A stretch of DNA of 64,000 nucleotides from Pseudomonas sp. TH43 (GCF_016650635.1 NZ_JAEKFI010000004.1:682001-746000); one strand, 5' to 3'. Numbered from the stretch's first letter, positions 49,090-57,904 are shown. Made by a program: numbers and translations. The notes: a model not told the origin generated them from the sequence alone.

Positions 49090-49866
49090 TTACCAGTAGT
49101 TTTCCACCGCCACCTGGCCCGGCCTGCGGGTCAGGCTCAGGCTCATGTGCCGCTGTTTGAGCAAGGCGCGGGTGTCATCGATCATCTGCGGATTGCCGCA
49201 CAGCATGACCCGAGAATGCTCCGCCGACAGCTCCACACCGGCTGCCCGCTCCAACTCGCCGTTTTCGATCAGCGTCGTGATCCGGCCATTCAGCGCCCCC
49301 GGATGCGCTTCACGGGTCACGATCGGGATGAACTGCAACTTGTGGGCGTAGTCGGCCAGATAATCTCGCTGCGTCAGCTCGCTGATCAGCTGTTGATAGG
49401 CCAGCTCTCGCGCCTCGCGCACGCTGTACACCAGGATGATCCGCTCAAACTTTTCCCACACCTCGAAATCCTGCAGGATCGACAGGAACGGTGCGACGCC
49501 GGTACCTGTGGATAACAGCCAGAGATCACGCCCGTCGACAAAACGATCAAGGGTCAGATAACCGAAGGCCTGACGCTCGACCAGCAAGGTATCCCCCACT
49601 TCGAGACGGCTCAGCTCACTGGTGAACTCACCGTCCGGCACAACGATGGAAAAAAACTCGAGAAACTCGTCAAACGGCGACGACACCATCGAATAGGCAC
49701 GCCACACCGTGCTGCCGTCGGCCTTGGTGACGCCGAGCCTGGCAAATTGACCGGCACGAAATCTGAAGCCCGCATCGCGAGTGGTACGCAAGGTGAACAG
49801 ATTCGGCGTGAGGGGCTGAACATCGAGCAGGGTCTGGCGAGTGAACTTGTCTGCGCTGGCAGTCAT
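49090..49866 (-). CDS. fpr: Ferredoxin/flavodoxin-NADP+ reductase
   Basis: A 258-residue FAD protein that passes electrons between NADPH and ferredoxin or flavodoxin. FAD-binding RAYSMVSSP (residues 57-65), NADP-binding STGTGVAPFLSILQDFEVW (near 118-136), VYSVREARELAYQ, VMLCGNPQMIDDT and the C-terminal aromatic VENYW. It looks like the PA4615-type FprB rather than a FAD-dependent oxidase. Start MTASADKFTRQTLLDVQPLTPNLFTLR. Long-range partner genes absent here. Confidence 0.93.
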   Translation of the reverse strand: MTASADKFTRQTLLDVQPLTPNLFTLRTTRDAGFRFRAGQFARLGVTKADGSTVWRAYSMVSSPFDEFLEFFSIVVPDGEFTSELSRLEVGDTLLVERQAFGYLTLDRFVDGRDLWLLSTGTGVAPFLSILQDFEVWEKFERIILVYSVREARELAYQQLISELTQRDYLADYAHKLQFIPIVTREAHPGALNGRITTLIENGELERAAGVELSAEHSRVMLCGNPQMIDDTRALLKQRHMSLSLTRRPGQVAVENYW

Positions 49867-50103
49867 GTTGGCGCTCCATTTGGCGGTGCCCTAGTCTCTC
49901 GCAAAGAAGTGCAGGTTAAAACCGCCATTTTGTATTGGTATTACGTAACGACCCACCTGACTATGACAAGACGTATTAAATTCACAACTAACCAACAAGA
50001 ACATTAGTCAATTGAAATGTTACCTCTCATATAAGCGATAAATCCGCTAATAACGTTTATCTAAATAAACCCACTTATAAAGAGCAAAAAAAATCAGACC
50101 ATT

Positions 50104-50121
50104 TGTAGGAATAGTCCTACA
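50104..50121 (+). promoter_or_regulatory. lux-box-like palindrome upstream of LuxR solo
   Basis: TGTAGGAATAGTCCTACA is a perfect dyad (TGTAGGA/TCCTACA, 4-base centre) ending 60 bases before the start at 50182. The classical lux box, ACCTGTAGGATCGTACAGGT, shares TGTAGGA. Located in an AT-richer 315-base gap (49867-50181) with no other gene visible. Confidence 0.6.
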
Positions 50122-50181
50122 CTCGCTTCGTGCGGATTGGATCCAGCGCCTCAACGCAATACACTCACGGAGTACTCGAAA

Positions 50182-50895
50182 ATGGAATTGTGGAAGGAAT
50201 CGCAGTTAAGGCAGCTGACGTTTGCAATAGGAATAGACACTGCCTATCCGATTTTGGAGAATTTCTCGAAGAACATTGGTTTCAACTTTTGCGCTGTCAC
50301 GGTTGCCTCGACGCATCACCAACCGCATTTTAAAACGTTGGAAATCAACAACTACTCCAATATATGGAAGCGTGCACACGAGCAGGACAATGACCACGAA
50401 GCCGATCCGGTCATCGCCCACTGTAAAAATTCGATGCTGCCTTTCGTATGGAGCAAAACCGCCTACGCCCATGCGCCCAACCTTTGGCGGGCCCTGCAGC
50501 AAGAAGGGCTTCGATACGGTTGGTCGCAGTCTTTTCATAATGAGGAAAAAGCGGTACGCAGCACCCTGAGCCTGGCAAGAAAAAATTGCGAGGTCAGCCC
50601 GCTGGAGCTTTATGAGCATGTGGGTTACATGCATTTTGTTACCAGCCGTTTGACCGAGCTGTTCATCAGCACCCTGCCAGCCACGGCGCCGAAATCAAAA
50701 CTCGCCCATTTGTCTCGGCGCGAGTTGGAGGTGCTGCAGTTTTCTGCCTCTGGAAAAACCGCTTATGAGATCTCACGGATTCTCAGCCTCAGCGAGCGTA
50801 CGGTGAACTACCACGTGCAAAACATCATGTTGAAACTCAACGTCTGTAACAAGATTTCCGCGGTGATTGCCGCTGCCCGGGCCGGAATCATCTAA
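50182..50895 (+). CDS. LuxR-type quorum-sensing regulator (solo)
   Basis: A 237-residue regulator with an autoinducer-binding domain (residues about 15-160) and a C-terminal LuxR helix-turn-helix (HLSRRELEVLQFSASGKTAYEISRILSLSERTVNYHVQNIMLKLNVCNKISAVIAAARAGII). Of the residues equivalent to LasR Y56, W60, Y64, D73, P74, W88 and G113, Y, W, D, P, W and G are kept (NYSNIWKRAHEQDNDHEADPVIAHCKNSMLPFVW), but the Tyr64 (TraR Tyr61) position is His (WKRAH). No luxI-type synthase is nearby, so it is a solo. Start: ATG at 50182, 15 codons inside the open frame, has no very strong ribosome-binding site. Likely autoregulated through the upstream palindrome (inference). Confidence 0.85.
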   Translation: MELWKESQLRQLTFAIGIDTAYPILENFSKNIGFNFCAVTVASTHHQPHFKTLEINNYSNIWKRAHEQDNDHEADPVIAHCKNSMLPFVWSKTAYAHAPNLWRALQQEGLRYGWSQSFHNEEKAVRSTLSLARKNCEVSPLELYEHVGYMHFVTSRLTELFISTLPATAPKSKLAHLSRRELEVLQFSASGKTAYEISRILSLSERTVNYHVQNIMLKLNVCNKISAVIAAARAGII

Positions 50896-51071
50896 ACGCC
50901 CGGCATCGTACCCAACTGAAAAACTGAAAGTATTTACAGCGAAAAAAACGTACCATTTGTGGCCTTCCTGAGTGATAACGTCGACGTTCGGCGCTGCTTT
51001 CCACTCGGTCGGTTCCGCCGCACGACGCCAGGGCAGCGGGACACCCGTCGATTACCCTGAGTCCCCGCCCC

Positions 51072-52196
51072 ATGCCTTTGCTCGATACCCCTTTCGCCCA
51101 ACTCGATCTGATCCGCCAGCCCGAACAGCAGAACGAACCGCTGCAAGCCTTCGACGCTGCCGACGAATACCTGCTCAATCATCTTGCCGCGCAACTGCCG
51201 GCGGCGAACACGCGGGTGCTGGTTCTCAATGACAGCTTCGGCGCGCTGGCGGCCAGCCTTCTCGGCAAGGTCGACGTGAGCAGCAGCGGCGATTCGTTCC
51301 TGGGTTTTCAAGGGCTGGAGAAAAATCTGCTGCGCAATGGCCAGGCTTTCGATGCGATACGCCCGATCGCCGCCAGCGAACCTTTGACCGGGCCGTTTGA
51401 CCGCGTGCTGATCCGCGTGCCGAAAACCCTGGCCCTGCTGGAGGAACAACTGATCCGCTTGCAAGGGCAACTCGCCCCCGGCGCTGAAGTGGTCGCCGCC
51501 GCGATGGTCAAACATCTACCGCGTGCTGCGGGGGATCTGCTGGAGCGCTATATAGGCCCGGTACAAGCGTCTCTGGCGGTGAAAAAGGCCCGTTTGCTGA
51601 TCGCCACGCCGGAAGTAAAAGCCCTTGCCGTTTCGCCCTACCCATCGCGCTATCGCCTCGACGAACCGGCGATCGAACTGCTCAACCACGCCAACGTGTT
51701 CTGCCGTGAAGGCCTGGACATCGGCACGCGCGCCTTTCTTCCGCATCTACCGAAGAACCTGGGTGGCGCACGGGTCGCCGACCTCGGTTGCGGTAACGGC
51801 GTGCTCGCGATTGCCAGCGCACTGCAAAACCCCGACGCGCATTACACGCTGGTCGACGAGTCATTCATGGCGGTGCAATCGGCGGCTGAAAACTGGCGCG
51901 CAGCGTTGGGTGAACGTGAGGTGATCGTGCGCGCCGGTGACGGCCTGGCCGGGCAAGAGTCGCAATCGCTGGACGTGGTGCTGTGCAATCCGCCCTTCCA
52001 TCAGCAGCAGGTGGTCGGCGATTTCCTTGCGTGGCGCATGTTCCAGCAGGCGCGTGAAGCCTTGGTGGTTGGGGGGGCCTTGTACATCGTCGGCAACCGT
52101 CATCTGGGTTATCACAGCAAACTGGCGCGACTGTTCCGCGGCGTCGAACAAGTGGCGGCGACGCCGAAATTCGTCATCCTCAAGGCTCGCAAGTAA
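51072..52196 (+). CDS. rlmG: 23S rRNA (guanine-N2) methyltransferase RlmG
   Basis: A 374-residue two-domain methyltransferase modifying G1835 of 23S rRNA in E. coli (YgjO). The N-terminal domain is catalytically degenerate; the C-terminal domain has the SAM-binding ARVADLGCGNGVLAIASALQNPDAHYTLVDES (near residue 235) and the catalytic VVLCNPPFHQQQVVGD (near 303), typical of RsmC/RlmG-like enzymes. Start ATG 51072 with CCCTGAGTCCCCGCCCC upstream. It is separated from the LuxR solo gene by 176 bases. Confidence 0.93.
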   Translation: MPLLDTPFAQLDLIRQPEQQNEPLQAFDAADEYLLNHLAAQLPAANTRVLVLNDSFGALAASLLGKVDVSSSGDSFLGFQGLEKNLLRNGQAFDAIRPIAASEPLTGPFDRVLIRVPKTLALLEEQLIRLQGQLAPGAEVVAAAMVKHLPRAAGDLLERYIGPVQASLAVKKARLLIATPEVKALAVSPYPSRYRLDEPAIELLNHANVFCREGLDIGTRAFLPHLPKNLGGARVADLGCGNGVLAIASALQNPDAHYTLVDESFMAVQSAAENWRAALGEREVIVRAGDGLAGQESQSLDVVLCNPPFHQQQVVGDFLAWRMFQQAREALVVGGALYIVGNRHLGYHSKLARLFRGVEQVAATPKFVILKARK

Positions 52197-52205
52197 TCGC
52201 CAAGG

Positions 52206-52234
52206 CAAAAAAAAACCCTCCGTGATGAGGGTTA
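52206..52234 (-). terminator. Terminator of the cioAB operon
   Basis: Stem AACCCTC / GAGGGTT with a 6-base loop; nine or so T's follow on the minus strand. It lies 36 bases past the stop of the DUF2474 gene and may also end rlmG. Confidence 0.85.
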
Positions 52235-52269
52235 CAAATCCGCACCCGAAGGCGCCGGGGCGGGATGAT

Positions 52270-52437
52270 TCAGTGCGTCGTCAGACCTGCCGCGTTCATG
52301 AACATGCGCATCAGGCTGGCGACGATAAACAGCGCGCCAACGCTGCCAACCCAGATCAGGGCCAACCAGCCGAGCCGCTGCCACAGCGGTTTTTTTTCGG
52401 CTTGTTCAATGTCATGCAGGGAATGTTTGCCGGTCAT
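52270..52437 (-). CDS. DUF2474 small membrane protein of the cio operon
   Basis: A 55-residue single-pass membrane protein starting MTGKHSLHDIEQAEKK, then WQRLGWLALIWVGSVGALFI, and ending AAGLTTH. It lies 70 bases downstream of cioB in the same orientation. It resembles the DUF2474 proteins, which accompany bd-type and cyanide-insensitive oxidases, and probably stabilises or assembles the oxidase like CydX in E. coli (inference). Ribosome-binding site: GAGGATCGAGACA before the ATG. Confidence 0.8.
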   Translation of the reverse strand: MTGKHSLHDIEQAEKKPLWQRLGWLALIWVGSVGALFIVASLMRMFMNAAGLTTH

Positions 52438-52479
52438 TGTCTCGATCCTCAGTCAGATCGATGGCGCCGCTACCGACGC

Positions 52480-52506
52480 CATCGCGGGCAAGCCCGCTCC
52501 CACAGG
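52480..52506. repeat. Single REP unit
   Basis: CATCGCGGGCAAGCCCGCTC followed by CCACAGG, one arm of the REP family, in the 70-base gap between cioB and the DUF2474 gene. Confidence 0.75.
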
Positions 52507-52507
52507 T

Positions 52508-53515
52508 TTAGTGATAACCGTCTTCATGGGTGACCTTGCCGCGGAACACGTAATAGCTCCAGAAGGTGTAACCCAGGATGAACGGGATGATGAACAGCGT
52601 GCCCACCAGCATGAAGCCCTGACTTTGTGGCGGTGCGGCGGCGTCCCAGATCGAAATCGACGGAGGCACGATGTTTGGCCACAAGCTGATGCCCAGACCG
52701 CTGTAACCAAGGAAGATCAACACCAGGGTCAGCAGGAACGGCATGTAATTGGCGTTACGCGCCACGGCGCGAATCAGGCCATACATTGTCACCAGCACCA
52801 GAATCGGCACCGGCATGAACCAGAACAGGTTTGGCATGCTGAACCAGCGCGTGGCGATTTCCGGATGGGCCAACGGTGTCCACAGACTGACGACACCGAT
52901 CACCGCCAACAGCACGAAGGCCAGTGGCCGCGCCAGATTGTGCATCTGCTCTTGCAGCTTGCCTTCGGTTTTCATGATCAGCCATGTGCAGCCGAGCAAG
53001 GCATAAGCCACCACCAGCGCGGCGCCGCAGAACAGGGTGAACGGTGTCAGCCAATCCAGTGAGCCTCCGGCGAACTGTCGATTGACCACCGGCAATCCGT
53101 CGATGAACGCGCCGAGCGCCACGCCCTGAAAGAACGTCGCCGCCACCGAACCGCCGATAAACGCTTTGTCCCACAGGTGACGCTTGTCATCCTTGGCCTT
53201 GAAGCGGAACTCGAACGCCACGCCACGAAAGATCAAACCGATCAGCATGAAGATCAGCGGCAGGTACAGCGCCGACAACACCACCGAATAAGCCAGCGGG
53301 AACGCGCCAAACAACGCTGCGCCGCCCAGCACCAGCCAGGTTTCATTGCCGTCCCAGACCGGGGCGACGGTGTTCATCATCACGTCACGGTCGACTTTGC
53401 CGGGAATGAACGGGAAGAGAATCCCAATGCCCAGATCGAAACCGTCCATGACCACGTACATCATGATGCCGAAGATGATGATCACGGCCCAGATCAGCGG
53501 AAGATCGATACCCAT
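52508..53515 (-). CDS. cioB: Cyanide-insensitive ubiquinol oxidase subunit II (CioB)
   Basis: A 335-residue subunit of the bd-type quinol oxidase, with eight transmembrane segments expected. N-terminus MGIDLPLIWAVIIIFGIMMYVVMDGFDLGIGILFPFI and NTVAPVWDGNETWLVLGGAALFGAFPLAYSVVLSALYLPLIFMLIGLIFRGVAFEFR are the CydB/CioB signatures. It starts three bases after the cioA stop and so is co-transcribed. Confidence 0.95.
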   Translation of the reverse strand: MGIDLPLIWAVIIIFGIMMYVVMDGFDLGIGILFPFIPGKVDRDVMMNTVAPVWDGNETWLVLGGAALFGAFPLAYSVVLSALYLPLIFMLIGLIFRGVAFEFRFKAKDDKRHLWDKAFIGGSVAATFFQGVALGAFIDGLPVVNRQFAGGSLDWLTPFTLFCGAALVVAYALLGCTWLIMKTEGKLQEQMHNLARPLAFVLLAVIGVVSLWTPLAHPEIATRWFSMPNLFWFMPVPILVLVTMYGLIRAVARNANYMPFLLTLVLIFLGYSGLGISLWPNIVPPSISIWDAAAPPQSQGFMLVGTLFIIPFILGYTFWSYYVFRGKVTHEDGYH

Positions 53516-53518
53516 GAT

Positions 53519-54961
53519 TCAAATCTCCTTGGTCAGGCTGGGGCTGTGGTCAGCCTCGGCGCCATCGTCGTCAGCTGCAGACAATGGCCGCGCCGGCGTG
53601 CGTTTCTGGCCAGGACCACCGTCGTTGGTTTCCTTGCCTTCGTCGGTTTTCGGCCCTTTGCGCACCAGGCGCATCATGTAGCCAAGCCCCGCACCGAACA
53701 GCGCGAAGTACACCACCACGAACATGATCAGGGTGATGCTCATCTGCATGAAGCTGTGGTTGGAAGAAGCATCCGCCGTGCGCATCAACCCGTAGACCAC
53801 CCATGGCTGGCGACCGATTTCAGTGGTGAACCAACCGGCGAGAATCGCGATCAGCCCGGACGGCCCCATCCACAACGCCAGATACAGAAACGGGCGCGAG
53901 GTGTAGAGCGAGTCGCGCTTGCGCAGCCACAGACTCCACAGACCGGTGAAAATCATCAGGAAACCGAGGCCGACCATGACCCGGAACGACCAGAACACGA
54001 TGGTCGAATTCGGCCGGTCTTCAGGCGCAAATTCCTTGAGCGCCGGCACCTGCTTATCCAGGGAGTGAGTCAGAATCAGGCTGCCGAGGTAGGGGATCTC
54101 CACGGCGAATTTGGTTTTTTCTTCTTTCATGTCCGGCCAGCCGAACAGGATCAGCGGCGTCGCTTCGTCACCCTTGTTTTCCCAATGACCTTCAATCGCA
54201 GCGATTTTTGCCGGCTGATGCTCAAGGGTGTTGAGGCCATGGAAGTCGCCAATCACGGCCTGGATCGGCGCGACGATCAACGCCATCCACATGGCCATCG
54301 ACAGCATGGTACGAATCGCCGGGTTGTCCTTGCCACGCAGCAAGTGCCAGGCCGCCGAAGAGCCGACGAAAAACGCCGTGGCGACGAACGCCGCCGTCGC
54401 CATGTGCATCAGACGGTAGGGGAACGAAGGGTTGAAGACGATGGCAAACCAATCGGTTGGAATCACCTGACCGTTGACGATCTCGAAGCCCTGCGGCGTC
54501 TGCATCCAGCTGTTGGACGCGAGAATCCAGAAGGTCGAAATCAATGTGCCGATGGCCACCATGACCGTGGCGAAGAAGTGCAGCTTGCGCCCGACCTTGT
54601 TCCAGCCAAACAGCATCACGCCAAGAAAACCCGCTTCGAGGAAGAACGCCGTGAGCACCTCATAGGTCAGCAACGGCCCGGTCACCGAGCCGGCGAAGTC
54701 CGAGAAGCGGCTCCAGTTGGTGCCGAACTGGTAGGCCATGACCAACCCCGAGACCACGCCCATGCCGAAGTTGACGGCAAAGATCTTCGACCAGAAATGA
54801 TAGAGGTCACGGTAGGTGTCATTGTGGGTTTTCAGCCACAGGCCTTCGAGTACCGCAAGGTAACTCGCCAGACCGATGGTAATGGCCGGGAACAGGATGT
54901 GGAACGAGATGGTGAACGCGAATTGAATTCGGGCGAGATCGAGTGCCTCTAAACCGAACAT
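53519..54961 (-). CDS. cioA: Cyanide-insensitive ubiquinol oxidase subunit I (CioA)
   Basis: The haem- and quinol-binding subunit (480 residues; CydA family). Start at 54961 (MFGLEALDLARIQFAFTISFHILFPAITIGLASYLAVLEGLWL); the frame upstream is longer but not membrane-like. Key segments: FHILFPAITIG (haem ligand His19), FFLEAGFLGVMLFGW (catalytic Glu), and a short Q loop after WPDMKEEKTKFAVEIPYLGSLIL, as in CioA rather than long-Q-loop CydA. Terminal oxidase for low oxygen and cyanide conditions. The ANR/FNR box at 55124 is 162 bases upstream. Confidence 0.95.
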   Translation of the reverse strand: MFGLEALDLARIQFAFTISFHILFPAITIGLASYLAVLEGLWLKTHNDTYRDLYHFWSKIFAVNFGMGVVSGLVMAYQFGTNWSRFSDFAGSVTGPLLTYEVLTAFFLEAGFLGVMLFGWNKVGRKLHFFATVMVAIGTLISTFWILASNSWMQTPQGFEIVNGQVIPTDWFAIVFNPSFPYRLMHMATAAFVATAFFVGSSAAWHLLRGKDNPAIRTMLSMAMWMALIVAPIQAVIGDFHGLNTLEHQPAKIAAIEGHWENKGDEATPLILFGWPDMKEEKTKFAVEIPYLGSLILTHSLDKQVPALKEFAPEDRPNSTIVFWSFRVMVGLGFLMIFTGLWSLWLRKRDSLYTSRPFLYLALWMGPSGLIAILAGWFTTEIGRQPWVVYGLMRTADASSNHSFMQMSITLIMFVVVYFALFGAGLGYMMRLVRKGPKTDEGKETNDGGPGQKRTPARPLSAADDDGAEADHSPSLTKEI

Positions 54962-55123
54962 ATGGCTTCCTCTGTCAGGTAAAACCGGCTGCGGGGCTTG
55001 TGGCCCCTGCACCTACTGCCCCCACGGATATGGAGTGCGGCGAATTCTGATTCGTTCTTTTTAAAACCATCGCAACGCAGGGAGTCTGGCCGACTGGCCA
55101 CCGGATCAATTCCGTCTGGGGTC

Positions 55124-55137
55124 TTGATCTGGATCAA
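55124..55137 (-). promoter_or_regulatory. ANR/FNR-type site upstream of cioA
   Basis: TTGATCTGGATCAA is a perfect TTGAT-N4-ATCAA site, 162 bases upstream of the cioA start. In P. aeruginosa ANR represses cioAB at low oxygen; this location fits that role. The same 406-base gap (54962-55367) also serves the divergent MFS gene; no gene is visible in it. Confidence 0.75.
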
Positions 55138-55367
55138 GCAACGTTGAAAGAGTAGTCCCATTTGCGACGAAGAACTGCGTGGTCGTTTGCCGCGTGACAA
55201 GTTGCCTCATAACGGGGCCAAGCTCTGCCCTGCATCCCCTCGCCACAGGTGGGTGTTGTTATTGATGAAAAATAGATGTCTGGCTAACTAAATTTTTCGT
55301 CATAGCAACTTCCTGTTACAGACTGGTGATAACCTCGGAATTCCCTCCGCACCAGACCTGCCCTCAG

Positions 55368-56606
55368 ATGCCCAGCCAAGAGCCCTTGTTGTTACGTCAC
55401 CATCGTCCCTTCCTCGCGTTCTGGTTCGCGCGGATTTTCACCGCCAGCGGTTTTCAGATGCTCACCGTGGCGATTGGCTGGAACCTCTATCAATTGACCG
55501 GCAACGTCCTCGACCTGGGCCTGGTCGGGCTGGTCGAATTCGCTCCACGCGTGCTGTTCATGCTGCACACCGGGCATGTCGCCGATCGCTACGACCGACG
55601 CAAAGTCGCGGCGATCTGTCAGTCGTTACAGGCGTTGATCGCCCTGGCACTGGCCATCGGCAGCGCCACTGATCACGTCACCCGCGAGATGATCTTCATC
55701 CTCGCCTTCCTGCTCGGCGCGGCGCGCTCGTTCGAGATGCCGACCACTCAAGCCTTGCTGCCGAGCATCGTGCCAACTGCGCTTTTCCCTCGCGCAGTTG
55801 CGGCGGCGCAATCAGCGCAACAGTCGGCGACCATCGTCGCCCCGGCCCTTGGCGGTTTGCTCTATGCGTTCGGCAGCGTCTGGGTCTATGGCCCGACGGT
55901 GCTGCTCTACGTCATCGCCTGCACATTGATGCTCAACCTGCCCGCCCGACAAACGCCGTTGAACAAAGGCAAGGCCACGCTGGATTCGTTGCTGGCGGGG
56001 GTCCGCTTTATTCGCAGCCGCCCGGACATTCTCGGGGCGATTTCGCTGGATCTGTTTGCGGTGTTGCTCGGCGGCGCGACGGCGCTGCTGCCGGTGTTCG
56101 CCAAGGACATCCTGCTGACCGGGCCGTGGGGCTTGGGCCTGTTGCGCTCGGCGCCGGCAGTCGGCGCACTGGGGATGTCGCTGTTCCTCGCACGATTTGC
56201 CGTGGAGAGGAATGTCGGTCGAGTGATGTTCACCGCTGTCGGCATTTTCGGCGTCGCCACCATCGCCTTCGGCCTGTCGACCTCGTTCTGGTTCTCGCTG
56301 GCGGTACTGGTGGTGCTGGGCGCGGCAGACATGATCAGCATGGTGATCCGCGCCTCTTTCGTCCAACTGGAAACCCCGGACGAAATGCGCGGCCGGGTCA
56401 GCGCGGTGAACGGCCTGTTCATCGGCGCCTCGAACCAGTTGGGCGAATTCGAATCCGGCGTCACAGCGCACTGGTTCGGCACGGTGCCAGCAGTGGTCAT
56501 GGGCGGGATCGGCACGTTGGTGGTGACGGGGACGTGGATCAAACTGTTCCCGACGCTGGCCAAACGAGACCGGATGACGGAGTTGGTGGAAGAGGCGAAG
56601 GTCTGA
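55368..56606 (+). CDS. MFS transporter (MFS_3/EntS-like)
   Basis: A 412-residue major-facilitator protein with twelve hydrophobic segments. RHHRPFLAFWFARIFTASGFQMLTVAIGWNLYQLTGN at the start, HTGHVADRYDRRKVA (the conserved D-R/K-DRR loop between TM2 and TM3, near residue 68) and MRGRVSAVNGLFIGASNQLGEFESGVTAHWFG are typical of the MFS_3 (enterobactin-exporter-like) group. Substrate unknown; no siderophore genes are nearby. Start ATG 55368 (MPSQEPLLL) chosen over upstream codons. Divergent from cioA. Confidence 0.88.
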   Translation: MPSQEPLLLRHHRPFLAFWFARIFTASGFQMLTVAIGWNLYQLTGNVLDLGLVGLVEFAPRVLFMLHTGHVADRYDRRKVAAICQSLQALIALALAIGSATDHVTREMIFILAFLLGAARSFEMPTTQALLPSIVPTALFPRAVAAAQSAQQSATIVAPALGGLLYAFGSVWVYGPTVLLYVIACTLMLNLPARQTPLNKGKATLDSLLAGVRFIRSRPDILGAISLDLFAVLLGGATALLPVFAKDILLTGPWGLGLLRSAPAVGALGMSLFLARFAVERNVGRVMFTAVGIFGVATIAFGLSTSFWFSLAVLVVLGAADMISMVIRASFVQLETPDEMRGRVSAVNGLFIGASNQLGEFESGVTAHWFGTVPAVVMGGIGTLVVTGTWIKLFPTLAKRDRMTELVEEAKV

Positions 56607-56612
56607 CCCTCT

Positions 56613-57164
56613 TCAGATAACCAACTCCACCGCCACCTTCGCCCGTAAAGCTCTACCACCGAGTTGCTCAACCAGCGTCAACGCAAACTCCAGCGCCGCG
56701 CCGGAACCTTGGGCGGTGATGCAGTTGCCATCGACTACCACCGGTTGATCAATAAACGTACAGCCGGAGAGTTGATGGCTGGCACTCGGCAAACAGGTCA
56801 TGCGCCGCTGGCGCAGTAAGCCGAAGGCTTGCAGGACGACGGCAGGGGCTTCGGCGATGGCGGCAAACAGGCGCCCGGCGCTGGCCTGATCCTTGAGCAC
56901 TTGTTGCAGTGGTTGATGCGCCGCCAGGTGCTGTGAGCCGACGGCGCCGCCGGGCAGAACGATCAGGTCGAAGGTTTGTGCCAGCACATCGACCAGCATG
57001 CCGTCCGCCGTCAGCCGTGTGCCGCGCGCGCAGGTGAGCATGCGCCGACCCTCGACGCTGGCCGCGACCACTTCGATGCCGGCGCGGCGCAACACGTCGA
57101 TCAGGGTCACGCTTTGCAGATCATCGATGCCCTCGGCGAGGGTAATCAGGGCTCTAAAGGTCAT
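56613..57164 (-). CDS. DJ-1/PfpI family protein lacking the catalytic cysteine
   Basis: A 183-residue member of the DJ-1/PfpI family (MTFRALITLAEGIDDLQSVTLIDVLRRAGIEVVAASVEGRR). It has the family elements FDLIVLPGGAVGSQHLAAHQPLQQVL and ITAQGSGAALEFALTLVEQLGG. The nucleophilic elbow, normally A-I-C-A-x-P, reads FAAIAEAPAVVL, with Ala in place of Cys. Protease/glyoxalase/deglycase-type chemistry is therefore unlikely; it may bind a ligand or be a degraded paralogue. Start ATG 57164. It converges on the MFS gene with only 6 bases between stops. Confidence 0.85.
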   Translation of the reverse strand: MTFRALITLAEGIDDLQSVTLIDVLRRAGIEVVAASVEGRRMLTCARGTRLTADGMLVDVLAQTFDLIVLPGGAVGSQHLAAHQPLQQVLKDQASAGRLFAAIAEAPAVVLQAFGLLRQRRMTCLPSASHQLSGCTFIDQPVVVDGNCITAQGSGAALEFALTLVEQLGGRALRAKVAVELVI

Positions 57165-57230
57165 GGGCGCTATCCACTGAATGATCTTTAAAGCGTAGTC
57201 AGCTTTGCCCTCAACCGTTCGGGGTAGCCG

Positions 57231-57680
57231 TTACTTGATGTAAAGCTGGGTCGACATCGTGTTGCGCGGGGCGTTGATCGAGGTGTTGCTGAAGCTGAAA
57301 GTGCCCTCCTGCTTGCCTGCCAGATCGAAGGTATAGAGAGAACCAACGGTTTTACTGCCGGGGTTGCATTCGGTCAGGTTGCCGTTATCAAAGGCGCATA
57401 CCGGGGATCGCGTGCCATTCACTTCGAAGCCGTCCAATGTCGCTTGTGGCTGGCTCTGGCCATAGCCAACCTCCAGCACGTAGACCTTGATGTTCGGTCC
57501 GCTGTGATTGCACTGGGTTTGCGGCTGGTTATCGGCAATGTCTTCCAGGCCGCAGGCCGACGATTGCACCTTGATCACTTTTACTTGGGTCAATGGCGGC
57601 GCCGATGCCGCGAACGCAGCAGAGGCTCCAGTCATCAGCCCGGCGATTAATCCGAAAGCCGTCATCCAGCGCTTGCTCAT
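57231..57680 (-). CDS. Secreted DUF4879-like protein
   Basis: A 149-residue exported protein: signal peptide MSKRWMTAFGLIAGLMTGASAAFA before ASAPPLTQVKVIKVQ. The mature part has four cysteines (SSACGLED, TQCNHSG, PVCAFDNG, TECNPG), probably two disulfides, and a beta-rich C-terminus (SLYTFDLAGKQEGTFSFSNTSINAPRNTMSTQLYIK). It resembles DUF4879 proteins known as small secreted proteins in Pseudomonas and Bacillus (recalled). The open frame upstream was rejected for lack of a signal peptide. It is upstream of the DJ-1 gene and divergent from the NCS2 gene. Confidence 0.8.
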   Translation of the reverse strand: MSKRWMTAFGLIAGLMTGASAAFAASAPPLTQVKVIKVQSSACGLEDIADNQPQTQCNHSGPNIKVYVLEVGYGQSQPQATLDGFEVNGTRSPVCAFDNGNLTECNPGSKTVGSLYTFDLAGKQEGTFSFSNTSINAPRNTMSTQLYIK

Positions 57681-57904
57681 GCGATCCACATCCTTAGAAA
57701 AAAACAGCGCGCAGTATGGCGCAGTTGGCCCCGGCGCAAAACTTCGCCGACGATCGACACCAACAACCGCCATATTCCTCACGCTGCTGGTATGATGCGC
57801 GGCTTTTTCCGGCCCACTACAATTTTCCAGGCGCTTGCGACGGTCTGTGCTTTGCTGTTGAGGTCGATACATTCACGGCGCCATGCGCGCCACGGGGAGC
57901 AGAC

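Noticed and set aside
53177-54952. 591-residue frame opposite cioA/cioB
   Set aside because: Spans two real genes on the other strand and reads as a charged shadow of membrane segments.
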